The notes beneath the pieces were generated by a model. The model saw only the letters and a list, made by a program, of their open reading frames with translations. It had not been told where the DNA came from and made no database searches. A stretch of DNA of 36,491 nt from the NCBI GenBank assembly GCA_017941585.1, contig JAGAWD010000250.1, forward strand, positions 1-36,491, written 5' to 3'. Below, in pieces: positions 7,761 to 17,805 of the stretch. The DNA is from Olsenella sp. GTDB lineage: Bacteria; Actinomycetota; Coriobacteriia; Coriobacteriales; Atopobiaceae. Numbering within the stretch: the stretch's first letter is position 1; each line of letters starts with the position of its first letter. Made by a program: the position numbers and the translations under genes.

Positions 7761-9779
7761 CTAGTCGCTCGCGTTGCCGCTGGAGCTGCCGCCAGTGCCG
7801 CCGGTGCTGCCGGTGCTGCCGGTACCGCCGCCGGTACTGCCACCACTACCGTTGGTTGTGCTCGGTGTGGTCGAGGGGTCGGGTCCGGCGGAAACCACGA
7901 TCGTCACGGTGGCACCCTTATCCGCGGTGCCGGTGAGCGACTGGCTCATTACGACGCCGTAGTTTACGGTAGAGCTGTAGTCGTAGGTAACGTTCACGCC
8001 GAATCCGCTGTATCGCAGTTCGGAGGTGGCGCTGCTCTCGCTCTCACCGACGACGGAGGGAACGCTCACCTGTGCCGATCCGCTCGAGACGGTGATCGTG
8101 ACGGTGGCGCCCTTCTCTGCCTTGCCGGTGGGAGACTGGCTGATGACGACTCCCTTGTCCACCGAGTCGCTCTCGGAGTAGCTGACCTTCACGGCAAAGC
8201 CGGCAGCCTCGAGCGTGCTGCGTGCATCGTCTTCGCCATGGCCCTCGACGCCGGGTATGTCGACGTTCTCGGCACCCTTGGAGAGCTGATAGGTAATCGT
8301 GTCTCCCGCCTTGGCGGTCGCGCCTGCACGCGGGGACTGCTTGGCGATGGTCCCGTTGGCCACCTCGCTGTCATATACCGAGTCGCCAGCCTGTGCCACA
8401 AGCCCGGCCTTGGTGAGAGCACTTTGTGCCTCACTGGGCGTCATGCCCTTCAAATCGGGCACCGTGACGGTAGCTGCGGGCTGGGGACCCTTCGAGACCA
8501 CGAGGTTGATCTGGGTACCCTTGGAGACGGAGCGGTTGGGGTCGGGGTCCTGGTCGGCAACGAGTCCCTTGGCCACCGTGGAGGAGTATTCCTCCTTGAC
8601 CGAGCCCCGCTGGAAGAAGCCGGACTTGTCAATTTCGGCCAGAGCCTGCTCCTGTGTGAGGTTGAGCAGGTTGGGGACGGCCTTGGTAGCGCTGTTTCCG
8701 AGCATCGAGTAGGCTGCGACGGCAATCACGGCAATCGCGATGATTCCGATGATGGCGGTCGCGACGAGACGACGCTTGCGCTTTCGAGCCTTCTCCTCAG
8801 CTTCCTCCTGGGCCTCCTCGGTTGCGGTCTGCGGGCGAATCCTGCCCGTCGACTCGACGCGAGGCATGTTCTGGGTCGTAGTGATTGGAGTGATTGGGGT
8901 AGTGACCGGAGCGGGGGCGACCGGCGTGTTCAGCATTGCCGTGGCACTACTTACGGCGGCGAGACGGCCGGAGAGATAGTCGCGCAGCACGTGATAGAGC
9001 TCGTCGGCCGTCTGGAAGCGATCGGCGGGATCCTTCTGCATGCACTTGAGGATGATGGACTCGAGTGACGCGTCCACCGCCGGGTTCACCTGGCTGGGCG
9101 GCACGGGCTGCTCGTTTACCTGCTTGAGCGCGACGGAGATGGCGTCGTCGCCGTCGAAGGGAACTTTTCCGGTGGCGGCCTCGTACATCACGATGCCGAG
9201 GGAGTAGATGTCGGTGGTGGGGCCAAGCTCCTTGCCCTGGGTCTGCTCGGGAGAGACGTAGTGAGCTGTGCCCAGGACCGAGTTGTCCTGCGTGAGGTGG
9301 CTGTTCTTGGCGCGCGCGATGCCAAAGTCCATCACCTTGATGTTGCCGTCGGGCTGCACCATGATGTTCTGCGGCTTGATGTCGCGGTGGATGATGTCGT
9401 GGCGGTGTGCCACGGAGAGTGCCTGCGCGATCTGAGAGCCAATCTGCGCGACCTTCTTGCCGTCGAGGGCCCCATGCTTGCGGATGCCGCTCTTGAGGTC
9501 GGTTCCACGCAGGAACTCCATTGCGATGTAGTAGGTGTCGCCGTCCTTGCCCCAGTCGTACACGCTCACGATGTAGGGGCTCTGCAGCGCAGCCGCCGCC
9601 TGGGCCTCCTGCTTGAAGCGCGCCGCGAACGACGGGTCCGCCGCGTACTGCGGCAGCATCGTCTTAATCGCCACCGTGCGCCCGAGCACCTCGTCGAGCC
9701 CACGGTAGACGATGGCCATGCCACCGGTGCCTATCTTGTCCTGTACCGTGTAGCGGCCACCTAGAACTCTGTCTGACAT
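7761..9779 (-). CDS. pknB: PASTA-domain Ser/Thr protein kinase (PknB type)
   Basis: A 672-residue membrane kinase. The cytoplasmic N-terminal domain has the glycine loop GTGGMAIVY, VAIK lysine, HRDIKPQN catalytic loop and DFG. A linker of Pro/Thr and then Glu/Lys residues leads to one membrane span (LVATAIIGIIAIAVIAVAAY). Outside are four PASTA repeats, each ending in a pattern like KGTQINLVVSKG. They are followed by a Ser/Thr/Gly tail of about 40 residues. PknB-type kinases sense muropeptides or lipid II and phosphorylate FHA proteins and cell-wall enzymes. I chose ATG 9779 because GGGAGAGACG precedes it; an in-frame ATG (9791) and GTG (9821) upstream are possible. It is the last gene of the operon, separated from the SEDS-PBP gene by three tandem hairpins. 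Confidence 0.93.
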   Translation of the reverse strand: MSDRVLGGRYTVQDKIGTGGMAIVYRGLDEVLGRTVAIKTMLPQYAADPSFAARFKQEAQAAAALQSPYIVSVYDWGKDGDTYYIAMEFLRGTDLKSGIRKHGALDGKKVAQIGSQIAQALSVAHRHDIIHRDIKPQNIMVQPDGNIKVMDFGIARAKNSHLTQDNSVLGTAHYVSPEQTQGKELGPTTDIYSLGIVMYEAATGKVPFDGDDAISVALKQVNEQPVPPSQVNPAVDASLESIILKCMQKDPADRFQTADELYHVLRDYLSGRLAAVSSATAMLNTPVAPAPVTTPITPITTTQNMPRVESTGRIRPQTATEEAQEEAEEKARKRKRRLVATAIIGIIAIAVIAVAAYSMLGNSATKAVPNLLNLTQEQALAEIDKSGFFQRGSVKEEYSSTVAKGLVADQDPDPNRSVSKGTQINLVVSKGPQPAATVTVPDLKGMTPSEAQSALTKAGLVAQAGDSVYDSEVANGTIAKQSPRAGATAKAGDTITYQLSKGAENVDIPGVEGHGEDDARSTLEAAGFAVKVSYSESDSVDKGVVISQSPTGKAEKGATVTITVSSGSAQVSVPSVVGESESSATSELRYSGFGVNVTYDYSSTVNYGVVMSQSLTGTADKGATVTIVVSAGPDPSTTPSTTNGSGGSTGGGTGSTGSTGGTGGSSSGNASD

Positions 9780-9846
9780 CGTCTCTCCCATCTCAATCGC
9801 GGTCTCCCGCGAGTCGTTCACGTTCAGCGCTCGGCTTACCGAGCAT

Positions 9847-9908
9847 GCCCGGCGCGAACCGGGCGCGTCCGGCGCGAGGCCGGACGGTCGGCGGGCGAGA
9901 AGCCCGCC
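9847..9908. repeat. Three tandem hairpins between SEDS-PBP and pknB
   Basis: Three adjacent perfect hairpins: 9847-9852 with 9859-9864 (6 bp), 9867-9873 with 9879-9885 (7 bp), and 9890-9896 with 9902-9908 (7 bp). The stem sequences differ but loop lengths are 5-6. On the plus strand the loops contain GCGA, GCGA and GAGA, GNRA-like; on the minus strand (the sense of the operon) the first contains TTCG. There is no T tract, so termination is unlikely; mRNA stabilisation, processing or protein binding are possible. Confidence 0.8.
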
Positions 9909-9914
9909 CTTCCC

Positions 9915-12779
9915 CTATGAGGCTGCGCCCATCGCCTGTACGTTGAGGCACGACGCGAGCACCTTGCCGGCGACGATCGACGCCTCGCCGGAGCCCTCTC
10001 CCTCGAGGCAGATGGAGATGGCAAGTGTGGGCTGGTCGTAGGGAGCGAATCCCACGAAGAGCGAATTGGATGACGTCTCGCTCACCTCGGCCGTGCCCGT
10101 CTTTCCGGCAACCTTCACACCAGAGACGCGCGCCGGGGTGCCCGTGCCCTCCTCGACGACGGCGAGCATGGCCTCCTTCACGCTTGCGGCCGTGGCCGAG
10201 GAGACGGCCTGGCCGAGCGCCTTGGGCTTGGTCGTTGCGGTCGTGGCGCCCTCGGGGGAGAGGACGTGCCCCACGACGTAGGGGTTCATTGCAATGCCGC
10301 CGTTTGCGATGGCGCCGACCATGACGGCGTTCTGCATCGCCGTGGTCTGGGGTCCGGCGGGTGAGGCGTGCTGGCCCACAGGCTGCCCGCAGGCCGCCCA
10401 GGCCGTCTCCCACTCGGTCATCTCCTCGGGCTTGGGCATGAGCGACGGCTGGCAGGAAAAGTCCTGGCCGATGTTGGAGCCATAGCCAAAGGCACGGGCG
10501 TAGCTCACGAGGGCATTTGCCCCCACTTCGGTGCCAAGTGCGCCGAAGACGGTGTTGGCAGATTCGGCGAGCGCATCTCTCAGAGTGAGGGAGGGCCATG
10601 CCTCCTCGTTGATGTTGGTCACCGGCGCTCCGCCAATCTCGATCGTGGCAGGTGCTGGGTAGGTGGACTCGAGAGTGGCCTTGCCAGTGTCGAGTGCCGA
10701 GGAGAGAGAGACCACCTTGAAGGTCGAGCCTGGCGTGTAGAGGGTCTGGGTCGTACGGTCGACCAGGTTGCCCGTGCTGCCGGAGAGCGATGAGCCGATG
10801 TCCTCGTAATCGAAGGTTGGGTTCGACGCCTTGGCGAGTACCGCGCCGGTCGTTGGGTCGAGCACGACTATTGCTCCGGTGTAGTTCGCGAGAACCTCCT
10901 CGACCGCGCGCTGCATCTGGGCGTTCAGGGTGAGCACGACGCTCGAGCCCGGGGTCTCGACGCCGGCAAGCGCGTTGAGTGCGCTCAGCCAGCTTGAATA
11001 GTCGGCATGCCCGGTGAGCGTCTCATTGAGCGTTGCCTCGATTCCCGTGGCGCCGAAGCGCGTCGAGAGGTAGCCCACGGTATGCGTGGCGACGTTTCCG
11101 AGCGGGTATGTCCTGACGTACGTACCATCCTCGGCCTGCACGCTCTCGGCGAGGGTCGCACCGTCTGAGGTGATGATGGCTCCACGCTGGACCTTTGCGG
11201 ACTTTGCGATGGTGTGGTTGTTGTTGGGCATCGACTGATAATAGCCAGCGCGAACGACCTGGATATAGGTGAGATTGGCAATGAGCAGCGCGAAGGCGAT
11301 CGTGAAGAGCGTCACCAACGCGACGAGGCGCTTGCCGAGTGCCACGCGCCCGAGCACGCCCGACTCAGCGGTCACCATGCCAAAGCGCCCCCGTGCGTGG
11401 GCGCCGTGCACGACGGCCTGCCGCCTGCCGCCGCCCTCCGCGGGGGAGTAGGTTGTGGTCTGCTCCGCCGGAGCGCTCATCTCCATCTGAGTATCGTGGC
11501 CCGTACCCTCGTCGCCCGTCTTGAGGAGAAGGCCGACGATGACGAAGCTGGCGAGAAGCGAGCTTCCGCCCTGGCTCATGAATGGCAGGGTGACGCCCGT
11601 GAGGGGCAGGAAGCGCGTTGTTCCTCCCACGATGAGGAACGCCTGGAAAGCAATGGCGACGGTGAGACCGACGGCCGTGAACGCAGCGACGTCAGACTTC
11701 GCGCGGGCTGCCGTCACGAGGCCTCGGACCACAAAGAGCATATAGCAGATGAGCACAGCCGCTCCACCGAGGAGACCCATCTCCTCTCCGATGGCAGAGA
11801 AGATGAAATCCGACTCGACGACGGGGATGAGCGTGGGCAGCCCCTTGCCGATACCCGTGCCGATGAGACTGCCGTCGGCGAGCGAGTAGAGAGACTGCAC
11901 GATCTGGAGGCCCTTGTTGGAGGGATCCGAGAACGGATCGAGCCAGATTTGAATGCGCACCTGCACGTGCGAGAAGAGTGCATAGCAGACGAGACCGCCG
12001 ATGGCGAGAAGCGCCACCGAGAAGATCACGTAGCTTACGCGACCGGTGCAGACGTAGATCATCACCACGAAGAAGGTGAAGAAGAGCAGGGCCGAGCCGA
12101 GGTCGCGCTCGAATATGACGAGTAGGAGCGAGATGCCCCACATCACGAGCAGCGGCGCCAGCATTCGCGGCCGCGGCAGGGCAAGCGGTCCGATCCTGCG
12201 AGTGGAGGCGGAAAGCATCTCGCGGTTCTCGGCAAGGTAGGCGGCCAGGAACAGGACGATTAGGATCTTCGCAATCTCGCCCGGCTGGAAGGAGAAGGGG
12301 CCAAAGGTGAGCCACAGCTTGGAACCGCCGCGCTCGGTGCCAATGAGCATGGGCAGGAGCAGCAGCACCACGCCTGCGATGCCCATGGTGAACTTGTACT
12401 CGGCTAGCCTGTCGATTGACGGCACGAACACGAGGGTGCAGATCATTGCGGCAACCGACACGAAGAGCCATGCGACCTGCCCGACGGCGAGGTCGGGTGC
12501 GAGGCGCGTTACGAACGCGATCCCTATACCCGATAGGAGAAAGACAATGGGCAGGATCGCAGGATCTGCTCCCGGCGCAAACTTACGCGTGGCTATGTGA
12601 GCCACGGCGAACGAGGCCGTGAGGCCTATGGGAACCGCGAGCGTAGAGAAACTCAAGGGGACTGCCATGTTCGCGAGGTACATCGCGTAGAGCGCGAAGA
12701 CCGGAATCGCGGCGGCGATGGTGAGCGCGAGCTCGGTGTTCCTTCGGGTGTTGGCCTGATGGGTTGCCATGCTACTCAC
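9915..12779 (-). CDS. SEDS glycosyltransferase (RodA/FtsW) fused to class B penicillin-binding protein
   Basis: A 954-residue fusion of two normally separate partners. Residues 1-~430 are a polytopic SEDS peptidoglycan polymerase, with [11 protein letters not shown] and the catalytic-type aspartate Asp226 in [10 protein letters not shown]. After a Thr/Gly/Arg linker, a single span ([22 protein letters not shown]) anchors a penicillin-binding protein. Its transpeptidase motifs are STFK (Ser685, Lys688), SAN (Ser740) and KTGT (Lys893). It should polymerise lipid II and crosslink the product at one site. In most actinobacteria rodA and pbpA are adjacent separate genes in this position, so a fusion explains the missing second gene. 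GTG 12779 overlaps the phosphatase stop by eight bases and has GAGG six bases upstream; ATG 12770 is an alternative. Both catalytic halves look intact. Confidence 0.94.
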   Translation of the reverse strand: MSSMATHQANTRRNTELALTIAAAIPVFALYAMYLANMAVPLSFSTLAVPIGLTASFAVAHIATRKFAPGADPAILPIVFLLSGIGIAFVTRLAPDLAVGQVAWLFVSVAAMICTLVFVPSIDRLAEYKFTMGIAGVVLLLLPMLIGTERGGSKLWLTFGPFSFQPGEIAKILIVLFLAAYLAENREMLSASTRRIGPLALPRPRMLAPLLVMWGISLLLVIFERDLGSALLFFTFFVVMIYVCTGRVSYVIFSVALLAIGGLVCYALFSHVQVRIQIWLDPFSDPSNKGLQIVQSLYSLADGSLIGTGIGKGLPTLIPVVESDFIFSAIGEEMGLLGGAAVLICYMLFVVRGLVTAARAKSDVAAFTAVGLTVAIAFQAFLIVGGTTRFLPLTGVTLPFMSQGGSSLLASFVIVGLLLKTGDEGTGHDTQMEMSAPAEQTTTYSPAEGGGRRQAVVHGAHARGRFGMVTAESGVLGRVALGKRLVALVTLFTIAFALLIANLTYIQVVRAGYYQSMPNNNHTIAKSAKVQRGAIITSDGATLAESVQAEDGTYVRTYPLGNVATHTVGYLSTRFGATGIEATLNETLTGHADYSSWLSALNALAGVETPGSSVVLTLNAQMQRAVEEVLANYTGAIVVLDPTTGAVLAKASNPTFDYEDIGSSLSGSTGNLVDRTTQTLYTPGSTFKVVSLSSALDTGKATLESTYPAPATIEIGGAPVTNINEEAWPSLTLRDALAESANTVFGALGTEVGANALVSYARAFGYGSNIGQDFSCQPSLMPKPEEMTEWETAWAACGQPVGQHASPAGPQTTAMQNAVMVGAIANGGIAMNPYVVGHVLSPEGATTATTKPKALGQAVSSATAASVKEAMLAVVEEGTGTPARVSGVKVAGKTGTAEVSETSSNSLFVGFAPYDQPTLAISICLEGEGSGEASIVAGKVLASCLNVQAMGAAS

Positions 12780-14061
12780 CCGCTCCCTCGTTCGCTTCCG
12801 GCGCGGGCGTGCTGGCTGCCGGCGAGGCAGGGCTCGTAGGCGAGGTCGCGGTGCCCGCGGTTGAGCGGTCGGCCGTGACCGCTGCCGCGGTCTTGTCGGT
12901 GTTGATCTGGTCGCGGTAGCTCTCCACGGTCTTGCGGGCCTCCTCCTCGCTTGCGGCGGAGAGGCCGCCCTTCAGGCTCTCCTGCGTTGTTACGGGCAGG
13001 TCGGAGAGGGAGACGGAGGTGGTCTCCTCGAGATGCGAGAGGGGAATGCCGAAGAAGTCCTCGTTGATTCCTTGGTAGATACCCACGGTACCGTTGTTGT
13101 TGCCGAGGTACCAGGAGCTGTTCACGAATATGGCGGCAGAAACTGCGCCGATGGCGATGATGACGAGCGCGAGGATGAATGCGGAGAAGAGCTTGCGCTG
13201 GCGCATCTGGCGGTGCTCCTCCATCAGGCCGTCATCGATGACGTCGACCACGACGACCGTCACGTTGTCGTGCCCGCCTCCCTCTAGCGCGGCCGCAACG
13301 AGATTGTCCGCCGCGGCATTCGCGGTTGCGGACGAGACGGCGACGGCTTCGATCTCGGAATCCTCCACCATCGAAGAGAGGCCGTCGGAGCAGATGATCA
13401 CACGGTCGCCTGCGCTCACCTCGAGGGTGAAGTGGTCTGCGTACATGTCGGGGTCCGACCCGAGAGCGCGCGTGATGATGGAACGAGACGGGTGCACGCG
13501 CGCCTCGTCTGCCGTAATCTCACCGGCGTCCACCAGTTCCTCCACGTAGGAGTGGTCGTGCGTAAGGCGCACGAGCGTGCCCTCGTGGAGGAGGTAGATG
13601 CGCGAGTCGCCCACGTGGGCAATTGCCATCTTGTTTTTCTCGATGTGTATACACGAGGCAGTGCAGCCCATGCCAGGCTTGCCCTTGCCCGTACGAGCAC
13701 CCTCTATCACCTCGGCGTTCGCAGCCTCGACGGCTGCGCCGAGGAGGACGTCGTCGGCGTGCAGCGGCGCGCGGGAGCCGATCGTGGAGACGGCAATCGA
13801 GCTTGCTACCTCTCCCGCGGCGTGCCCGCCCATGCCATCGCATACGGCAAAGACCGGTGGCTGTACTAAAAACGAGTCCTCGTTGTGCGTGCGAACGAGA
13901 CCGATGTCGGTACGGGCACCCCAAGCAAGCGTCTCGTTAGTTCCGCTCTTGGCATCGGTACCGGCACGGTTCTCGACGGGCATAGTATCGTGGCCAGGGC
14001 TGTTGACAGGCTCGTCTTTGCGCTTGCGGTCGGCATTCCTATGTAGCGGAAGCGCATTCAT
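12772..14061 (-). CDS. pstP: PP2C-family Ser/Thr protein phosphatase (PstP type)
   Basis: A 429-residue membrane phosphatase. The catalytic domain (about residues 45-285) has the metal-binding motifs [29 protein letters not shown], the [10 protein letters not shown] segment and [11 protein letters not shown] single span ([22 protein letters not shown]) follows, then an extracytoplasmic region ending in a Thr/Pro/Ala-rich tail. It is expected to dephosphorylate the two kinases of the operon and their substrates. The start ATG overlaps the stop of the FHA gene as ATGA (14058-14061), which fixes the start despite a ~45-residue N-terminal extension before the catalytic core. The stop overlaps the start of the SEDS-PBP gene, so translation of the series is probably coupled. 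Confidence 0.94.
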   Translation of the reverse strand: MNALPLHRNADRKRKDEPVNSPGHDTMPVENRAGTDAKSGTNETLAWGARTDIGLVRTHNEDSFLVQPPVFAVCDGMGGHAAGEVASSIAVSTIGSRAPLHADDVLLGAAVEAANAEVIEGARTGKGKPGMGCTASCIHIEKNKMAIAHVGDSRIYLLHEGTLVRLTHDHSYVEELVDAGEITADEARVHPSRSIITRALGSDPDMYADHFTLEVSAGDRVIICSDGLSSMVEDSEIEAVAVSSATANAAADNLVAAALEGGGHDNVTVVVVDVIDDGLMEEHRQMRQRKLFSAFILALVIIAIGAVSAAIFVNSSWYLGNNNGTVGIYQGINEDFFGIPLSHLEETTSVSLSDLPVTTQESLKGGLSAASEEEARKTVESYRDQINTDKTAAAVTADRSTAGTATSPTSPASPAASTPAPEANEGAGE

Positions 14062-14471
14062 TGGCGACTCACTCGCATGACGGCGTCGCCAATCTGCACC
14101 TCGTCGCCGTCACGCAGGGTAACGGGCTGGGATATGCCGTGCCCATTGACGAGGGTGCCGTTGGTCGACTGCAGGTCCTCCAGAACGAGTGCCGGCCCCT
14201 GGAGGGTGAAGCGTGCGTGTGAGGCAGAGACAAACGGCTCGTCGATTACGATGTCAGACGATGGCGAGCGACCCACCACGACGGGACCGAGCATGTCGAC
14301 GTGCAGGCCGCGAAGCTCTCGCGAGCCCTTTTCGACGTCAACCGACCAGATCGCCGCGTCCTTGCGTTGTCCGCGCACGAGACCAACTCCTGTTCGCATG
14401 ACTGCGAACAGGAAGGCATAGAGCATGACGACGAGGGCGATGCGACCCGCAAAGAGAACTAGGTCGATCAT
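14058..14471 (-). CDS. fhaB: Membrane-anchored FHA-domain protein (FhaB/FipA-like)
   Basis: A 137-residue protein. An N-terminal membrane span (LVLFAGRIALVVMLYAFLFAV) is followed by a short linker and an FHA domain with the conserved phosphothreonine-binding pattern: GRSPSSDIVI, SASHARF and STNGTLVNG. FHA domains bind phosphothreonine peptides made by Ser/Thr kinases; in mycobacteria the equivalent protein connects kinase signalling to cell division. Both ends overlap neighbours by four bases (ATGA at 14468-14471 and 14058-14061), so it is firmly placed in the operon between the FhaA-like gene and the phosphatase gene. The exact client protein here is unknown. Confidence 0.93.
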   Translation of the reverse strand: MIDLVLFAGRIALVVMLYAFLFAVMRTGVGLVRGQRKDAAIWSVDVEKGSRELRGLHVDMLGPVVVGRSPSSDIVIDEPFVSASHARFTLQGPALVLEDLQSTNGTLVNGHGISQPVTLRDGDEVQIGDAVMRVSRQ

Positions 14472-15724
14472 GCGTTCCTCCTGAACTCGAGGTTCATGAG
14501 GCCAACGGTGATCAGGTCGCCGTCACGCAGCACGCACGAGTCGACATCAATGTTGTTCACCATGGTTCCGTTGGTCGAGCCGAGGTCGGTAATCGTCCAA
14601 TTGCGTCCGTCGAAGGTTAGCTCGGCATGATGACGACTCACGTTCGGGTCGCGCAGGATTATGCCGTGAGGCGTGCGCTCGCGACCGATGACTGTGCTGG
14701 GGGCATTGCCAGTGTAGGTACGGCCGGTCTGGTGGTCTATCAAAAGGCAGGTAGGCACGTCGATGGGCTGACCCTGGGCAACTGGGGTTGCGTGACGAGG
14801 GTTCACAAGAGGAACGTTCCTGCGCTGCGTGGCAGGGACGTTGTATGCGCTGGGCGCGGGGATGGAGACGGGCGCCGGCGTCGGAGCAGGCGTCGGAGCC
14901 ATCATAATTGAGTCCTCGTAGCCTGTGGGAGGCTGGTATTGGGAGGCGCCCGCGGAGCGATAGTCGTTGCCGAAGTCGGGCTGCGCGATCTCACCGGCGA
15001 GGGCGTCGTCGACGACCTCCTGGGGAATGACGCCGAGGCCGGCCGAGTTATCGGCGGGAACGCCGGAGATGTCGGGTGCGAACTCGCTCGCGCCTTCGCC
15101 TGCCGTGGGTGTCACATCGGCTACGGGAATCGGCGCGGGTGCCGCGCTTACGGGTGTGGCGGGTTCCGGTTGGTTCACTATGGGCATCTTCCTGACACCC
15201 TGCGCCTGATGACGCGAGGATACGGGACGAATGTGGCGAACCCTCTCGTCCTCGCGTGGGTCCTTGTTCTCTTGGCCAACGCCCGCAGCAGCCCCGCCGA
15301 GGCCGGCGGAACCCGCGAGAAAGCGCTCCTCTTCGGCACGCAGCTGCTCAAGCGTCTGAGCATCCACGTTCTCTGCGAAGACGGCGAACTTACCGCTCTT
15401 GAGGGAGGGGTCTACCATGAAGCGTGCGAGTGGCTGCCCCACGAACACATACCCTCTGCTCTGGGCCTGCGCCTCAGCAAAGGCGACAATCTCGTTCGTG
15501 AGTTGGTCGTATAGCGGTCGCATGGCGGAGTCGTCTGCGGGTGCCACAAGGATAGTGAAGAGAGCCGGAGCCGTATCGATCCCGTCAATCTCATATGTCT
15601 CGGACTCCATCTCGCGAACGGTGCGCTTCGCGAGCTTCTTGAAGGATATGGGTTCGGTGTAACCCTGAGGCGCCGCGCCAAACGCGTCGCTCACACGGCT
15701 CTCAAAGGTCTTAAGCAGGTTCAT
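14468..15724 (-). CDS. fhaA: FhaA-like protein: DUF3662 plus C-terminal FHA domain
   Basis: A 418-residue cytoplasmic protein. The first ~125 residues match the FhaA N-terminal domain (DUF3662: MNLLKTFESRV, then YVFVGQPLARFMVDPSLKSG). A long low-complexity linker rich in Pro, Ala and Gln follows. The last ~90 residues are an FHA domain (IGRERTPHGIIL, VSRHHAELTF, GSTNGTMVNN). In mycobacteria FhaA binds phosphorylated MviN (MurJ) and restrains peptidoglycan synthesis. I chose ATG 15724 because the family begins with this sequence and GAGGACACCT lies just before it; the frame is open 28 codons further but that part is not FhaA-like. The start overlaps the end of the upstream kinase gene by 14 bases. 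Confidence 0.9.
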   Translation of the reverse strand: MNLLKTFESRVSDAFGAAPQGYTEPISFKKLAKRTVREMESETYEIDGIDTAPALFTILVAPADDSAMRPLYDQLTNEIVAFAEAQAQSRGYVFVGQPLARFMVDPSLKSGKFAVFAENVDAQTLEQLRAEEERFLAGSAGLGGAAAGVGQENKDPREDERVRHIRPVSSRHQAQGVRKMPIVNQPEPATPVSAAPAPIPVADVTPTAGEGASEFAPDISGVPADNSAGLGVIPQEVVDDALAGEIAQPDFGNDYRSAGASQYQPPTGYEDSIMMAPTPAPTPAPVSIPAPSAYNVPATQRRNVPLVNPRHATPVAQGQPIDVPTCLLIDHQTGRTYTGNAPSTVIGRERTPHGIILRDPNVSRHHAELTFDGRNWTITDLGSTNGTMVNNIDVDSCVLRDGDLITVGLMNLEFRRNA

Positions 15725-17687
15725 AGGTGTCCTCAACTTCCCACTCTTCATGTTGCGGACCTCTAATTGAGGTCGTAATGCACAGAAGCACACATAAGAG
15801 TAGCGCAACTACAACAGACTCCCAGCTTGGAGCAACCCATATACCGCCATTTTCCACTCTCAGCCCTACAAGTTGAAAGCCAATCAGGACGATTGCGCAG
15901 GTAACTTGTGATGCAATTCCCGCTGCCGTTCCCTCTCGCCAGCGACAGATCGCCGATCCCACCGCTGCTGCCACGACGCAGCCGAGCCCGAGTGCGAGCA
16001 CGGAGGGCCGGGCGAGAGTGGCGGCGAGAAGGGATGCCGTGGTGCCCGCATCAAAGGTGCACGCGCGCGCACATATATAGAGGGTAGAAAGCGCCCATGC
16101 CGCGGCAGAAGTTGCTGCGGCATGGGCAGGGCCATAGGTGTATGCTGCGCCTGCAGACGCCCCGACAGGACTCCCGAGGGCCGATGCAAGCAGGAGGGTG
16201 GGAGTAGAGAGACGCTCGCGAATGCCGATCTTCAGCCACCAGACAAGCCAGATGACGCCTGTGACTGCCGGTAGAAGGAAGCTCGCGGCACTTGCGCCGG
16301 TCTCCGCCCCTCCCGCAGTGCTTCCCGTTGCCATCGCAAACGCGAGTGATACCACCACGAGTGCAGAACCCGAGGGAGGCCAAAGAGCGGCCAGACCCGC
16401 ACAGAGCGTTGAGGCCAAAAGTGTCGGAGCGAGGCCAGCGGCGCGCGCAGCCCCCTCAACGCCCGCGCCAATGTCTGTTCCGGCGGTTTCCATTCCGCCG
16501 CCCGCCCCCGCAATGCCAAGCGCCGCGAGCACGCACGGGGCAAGCGTGAGCATCATGCAGAACGTGACTACTGCCGCGCTACCTCGCTCGATGGCGCCCG
16601 GCAACCACGGATAACGGTAGGAGAGGGGGAGGTCGCCGGGGTCCCACTCATCCTCCCCCTCGTCATCCGCTACGTCCTGAGACATGAGCCCGCGAATTGA
16701 CGCGGCACCCGCTTCGGCGTTGCCAAGTCCGAAGGAAACCTCGTTCGCAAAGGCCTCGATCGAGGGGATGCGCATGGCCGGGTTGGGGTCAAGAGCCTGC
16801 ATGATGGCCTCCTCGGCCATGCCCGCAAGCGCCGGGTCGATCTTCGAAAGCTTTGGCTTGGGTCCGCGCTCTATCTTGACGAGAGACTCCTCTGCCGTCG
16901 GAGCGACAAAGGGACTGCTGCCCGTGAGCGCCTGCCACACGACGACCGCCAGCGAGAACACATCGCAGCGCTCGTCGACCATGTCTCCCCTTATCTGCTC
17001 AGGCGGCATAAACCCAACGGTTCCGCCGCGCGCGCCGCCGTAGCCGGAGGCCGAGGCGAGCGAGGCCATGCCAAAGTCACAGAGCTTTACGGTCCCGGCA
17101 TGGTTGATCATGATGTTCGAGGGTTTGATGTCGAGATGCAGCACGCCGTTCTCATGGGCGAACTGAAGCGCCTTCGCGACGGACTGCACGAGGTAGCTGC
17201 ACTCGTCTGGGGTGAGCGTGCCGCCCTCCACTCGCGAGAGCAGCTCGGCGAGGGTGAGTCCGTCTACGTATTCCATAACGAGATAGGCACTCGTTTGATC
17301 GACTTCGAAGTCGAACATGGTGACGATGTTGGGATGCGCGAGCATGCTCGACGTTCGAGCTTCCGCGAGAGCCTCATCCATCGTGGAAGTCATCGTCTGG
17401 GGGCGGCCGTCCGCCGCTACTGATACTATCGGCATGCGCTTTATTGCCACTCGGCGCTGAAGTCGCGTGTCCCAGCAGGTGAGTACGGTGCCAAAGCCAC
17501 CCGTGACGTTTGCAGACATGACGCGGTAGCGGCCCAGCAGCAGCGTGTCTGCCGGCCGCGAAACACCGTTCGTGCCCTGGCCATATCCCAGCCGGGACGA
17601 GGTGCCTTCGACGGGATACGCCTGTCCGGGTTCGGATGCGCTCTGCCGAGCACCGTTGCGATAGCTATGCTGATCGGACTGTCTCAC
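15711..17687 (-). CDS. Ser/Thr protein kinase with multi-span membrane domain, non-RD type
   Basis: A 658-residue protein. After ~50 polar N-terminal residues comes a kinase domain (about 52-325): glycine loop TGGFGTV, VAIKRM lysine, catalytic loop HLDIKPSN, DFG and a MPPEQ variant of APE. The usual HRD arginine is leucine, so activation may not depend on activation-loop phosphorylation. From about residue 375 the chain is hydrophobic, with many Ala/Gly-rich spans, an unusual C-terminus compared with the single span of PknA/PknB and no visible sensor domain. It is the first gene of the cell-wall operon, filling the place of the second kinase found in related clusters. The start is GTG 17687, with AGGGGCAAGTC upstream; no ATG precedes the kinase core. 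Confidence 0.88.
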   Translation of the reverse strand: MRQSDQHSYRNGARQSASEPGQAYPVEGTSSRLGYGQGTNGVSRPADTLLLGRYRVMSANVTGGFGTVLTCWDTRLQRRVAIKRMPIVSVAADGRPQTMTSTMDEALAEARTSSMLAHPNIVTMFDFEVDQTSAYLVMEYVDGLTLAELLSRVEGGTLTPDECSYLVQSVAKALQFAHENGVLHLDIKPSNIMINHAGTVKLCDFGMASLASASGYGGARGGTVGFMPPEQIRGDMVDERCDVFSLAVVVWQALTGSSPFVAPTAEESLVKIERGPKPKLSKIDPALAGMAEEAIMQALDPNPAMRIPSIEAFANEVSFGLGNAEAGAASIRGLMSQDVADDEGEDEWDPGDLPLSYRYPWLPGAIERGSAAVVTFCMMLTLAPCVLAALGIAGAGGGMETAGTDIGAGVEGAARAAGLAPTLLASTLCAGLAALWPPSGSALVVVSLAFAMATGSTAGGAETGASAASFLLPAVTGVIWLVWWLKIGIRERLSTPTLLLASALGSPVGASAGAAYTYGPAHAAATSAAAWALSTLYICARACTFDAGTTASLLAATLARPSVLALGLGCVVAAAVGSAICRWREGTAAGIASQVTCAIVLIGFQLVGLRVENGGIWVAPSWESVVVALLLCVLLCITTSIRGPQHEEWEVEDTYEPA

Positions 17688-17776
17688 GACTTGCCCCTGA
17701 CGTATTTCGGTTACCTGCGTTTCATCTGCGTTATTACGCGTGGGGCGCCACCATGCGTTGGTAGGTGCGCGCTACC

Positions 17777-17805
17777 ATTCTACAGCGCAGCGCGCCGTGG
17801 GTCAC
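17777..17805 (-). promoter_or_regulatory. Candidate promoter of the cell-wall operon
   Basis: On the minus strand a -10-like TAGAAT (17777-17782) is preceded after 17 bases by GTGACC, a weak -35. It would give a leader of about 80 bases before GTG 17687. The rest of 17688-17937 shows no gene. Assignment is by eye only. Confidence 0.3.

Noticed and set aside
7761-7860. Repeat element at the end of pknB
   Set aside because: The repetition is coding for the Ser/Thr/Gly tail of the kinase.
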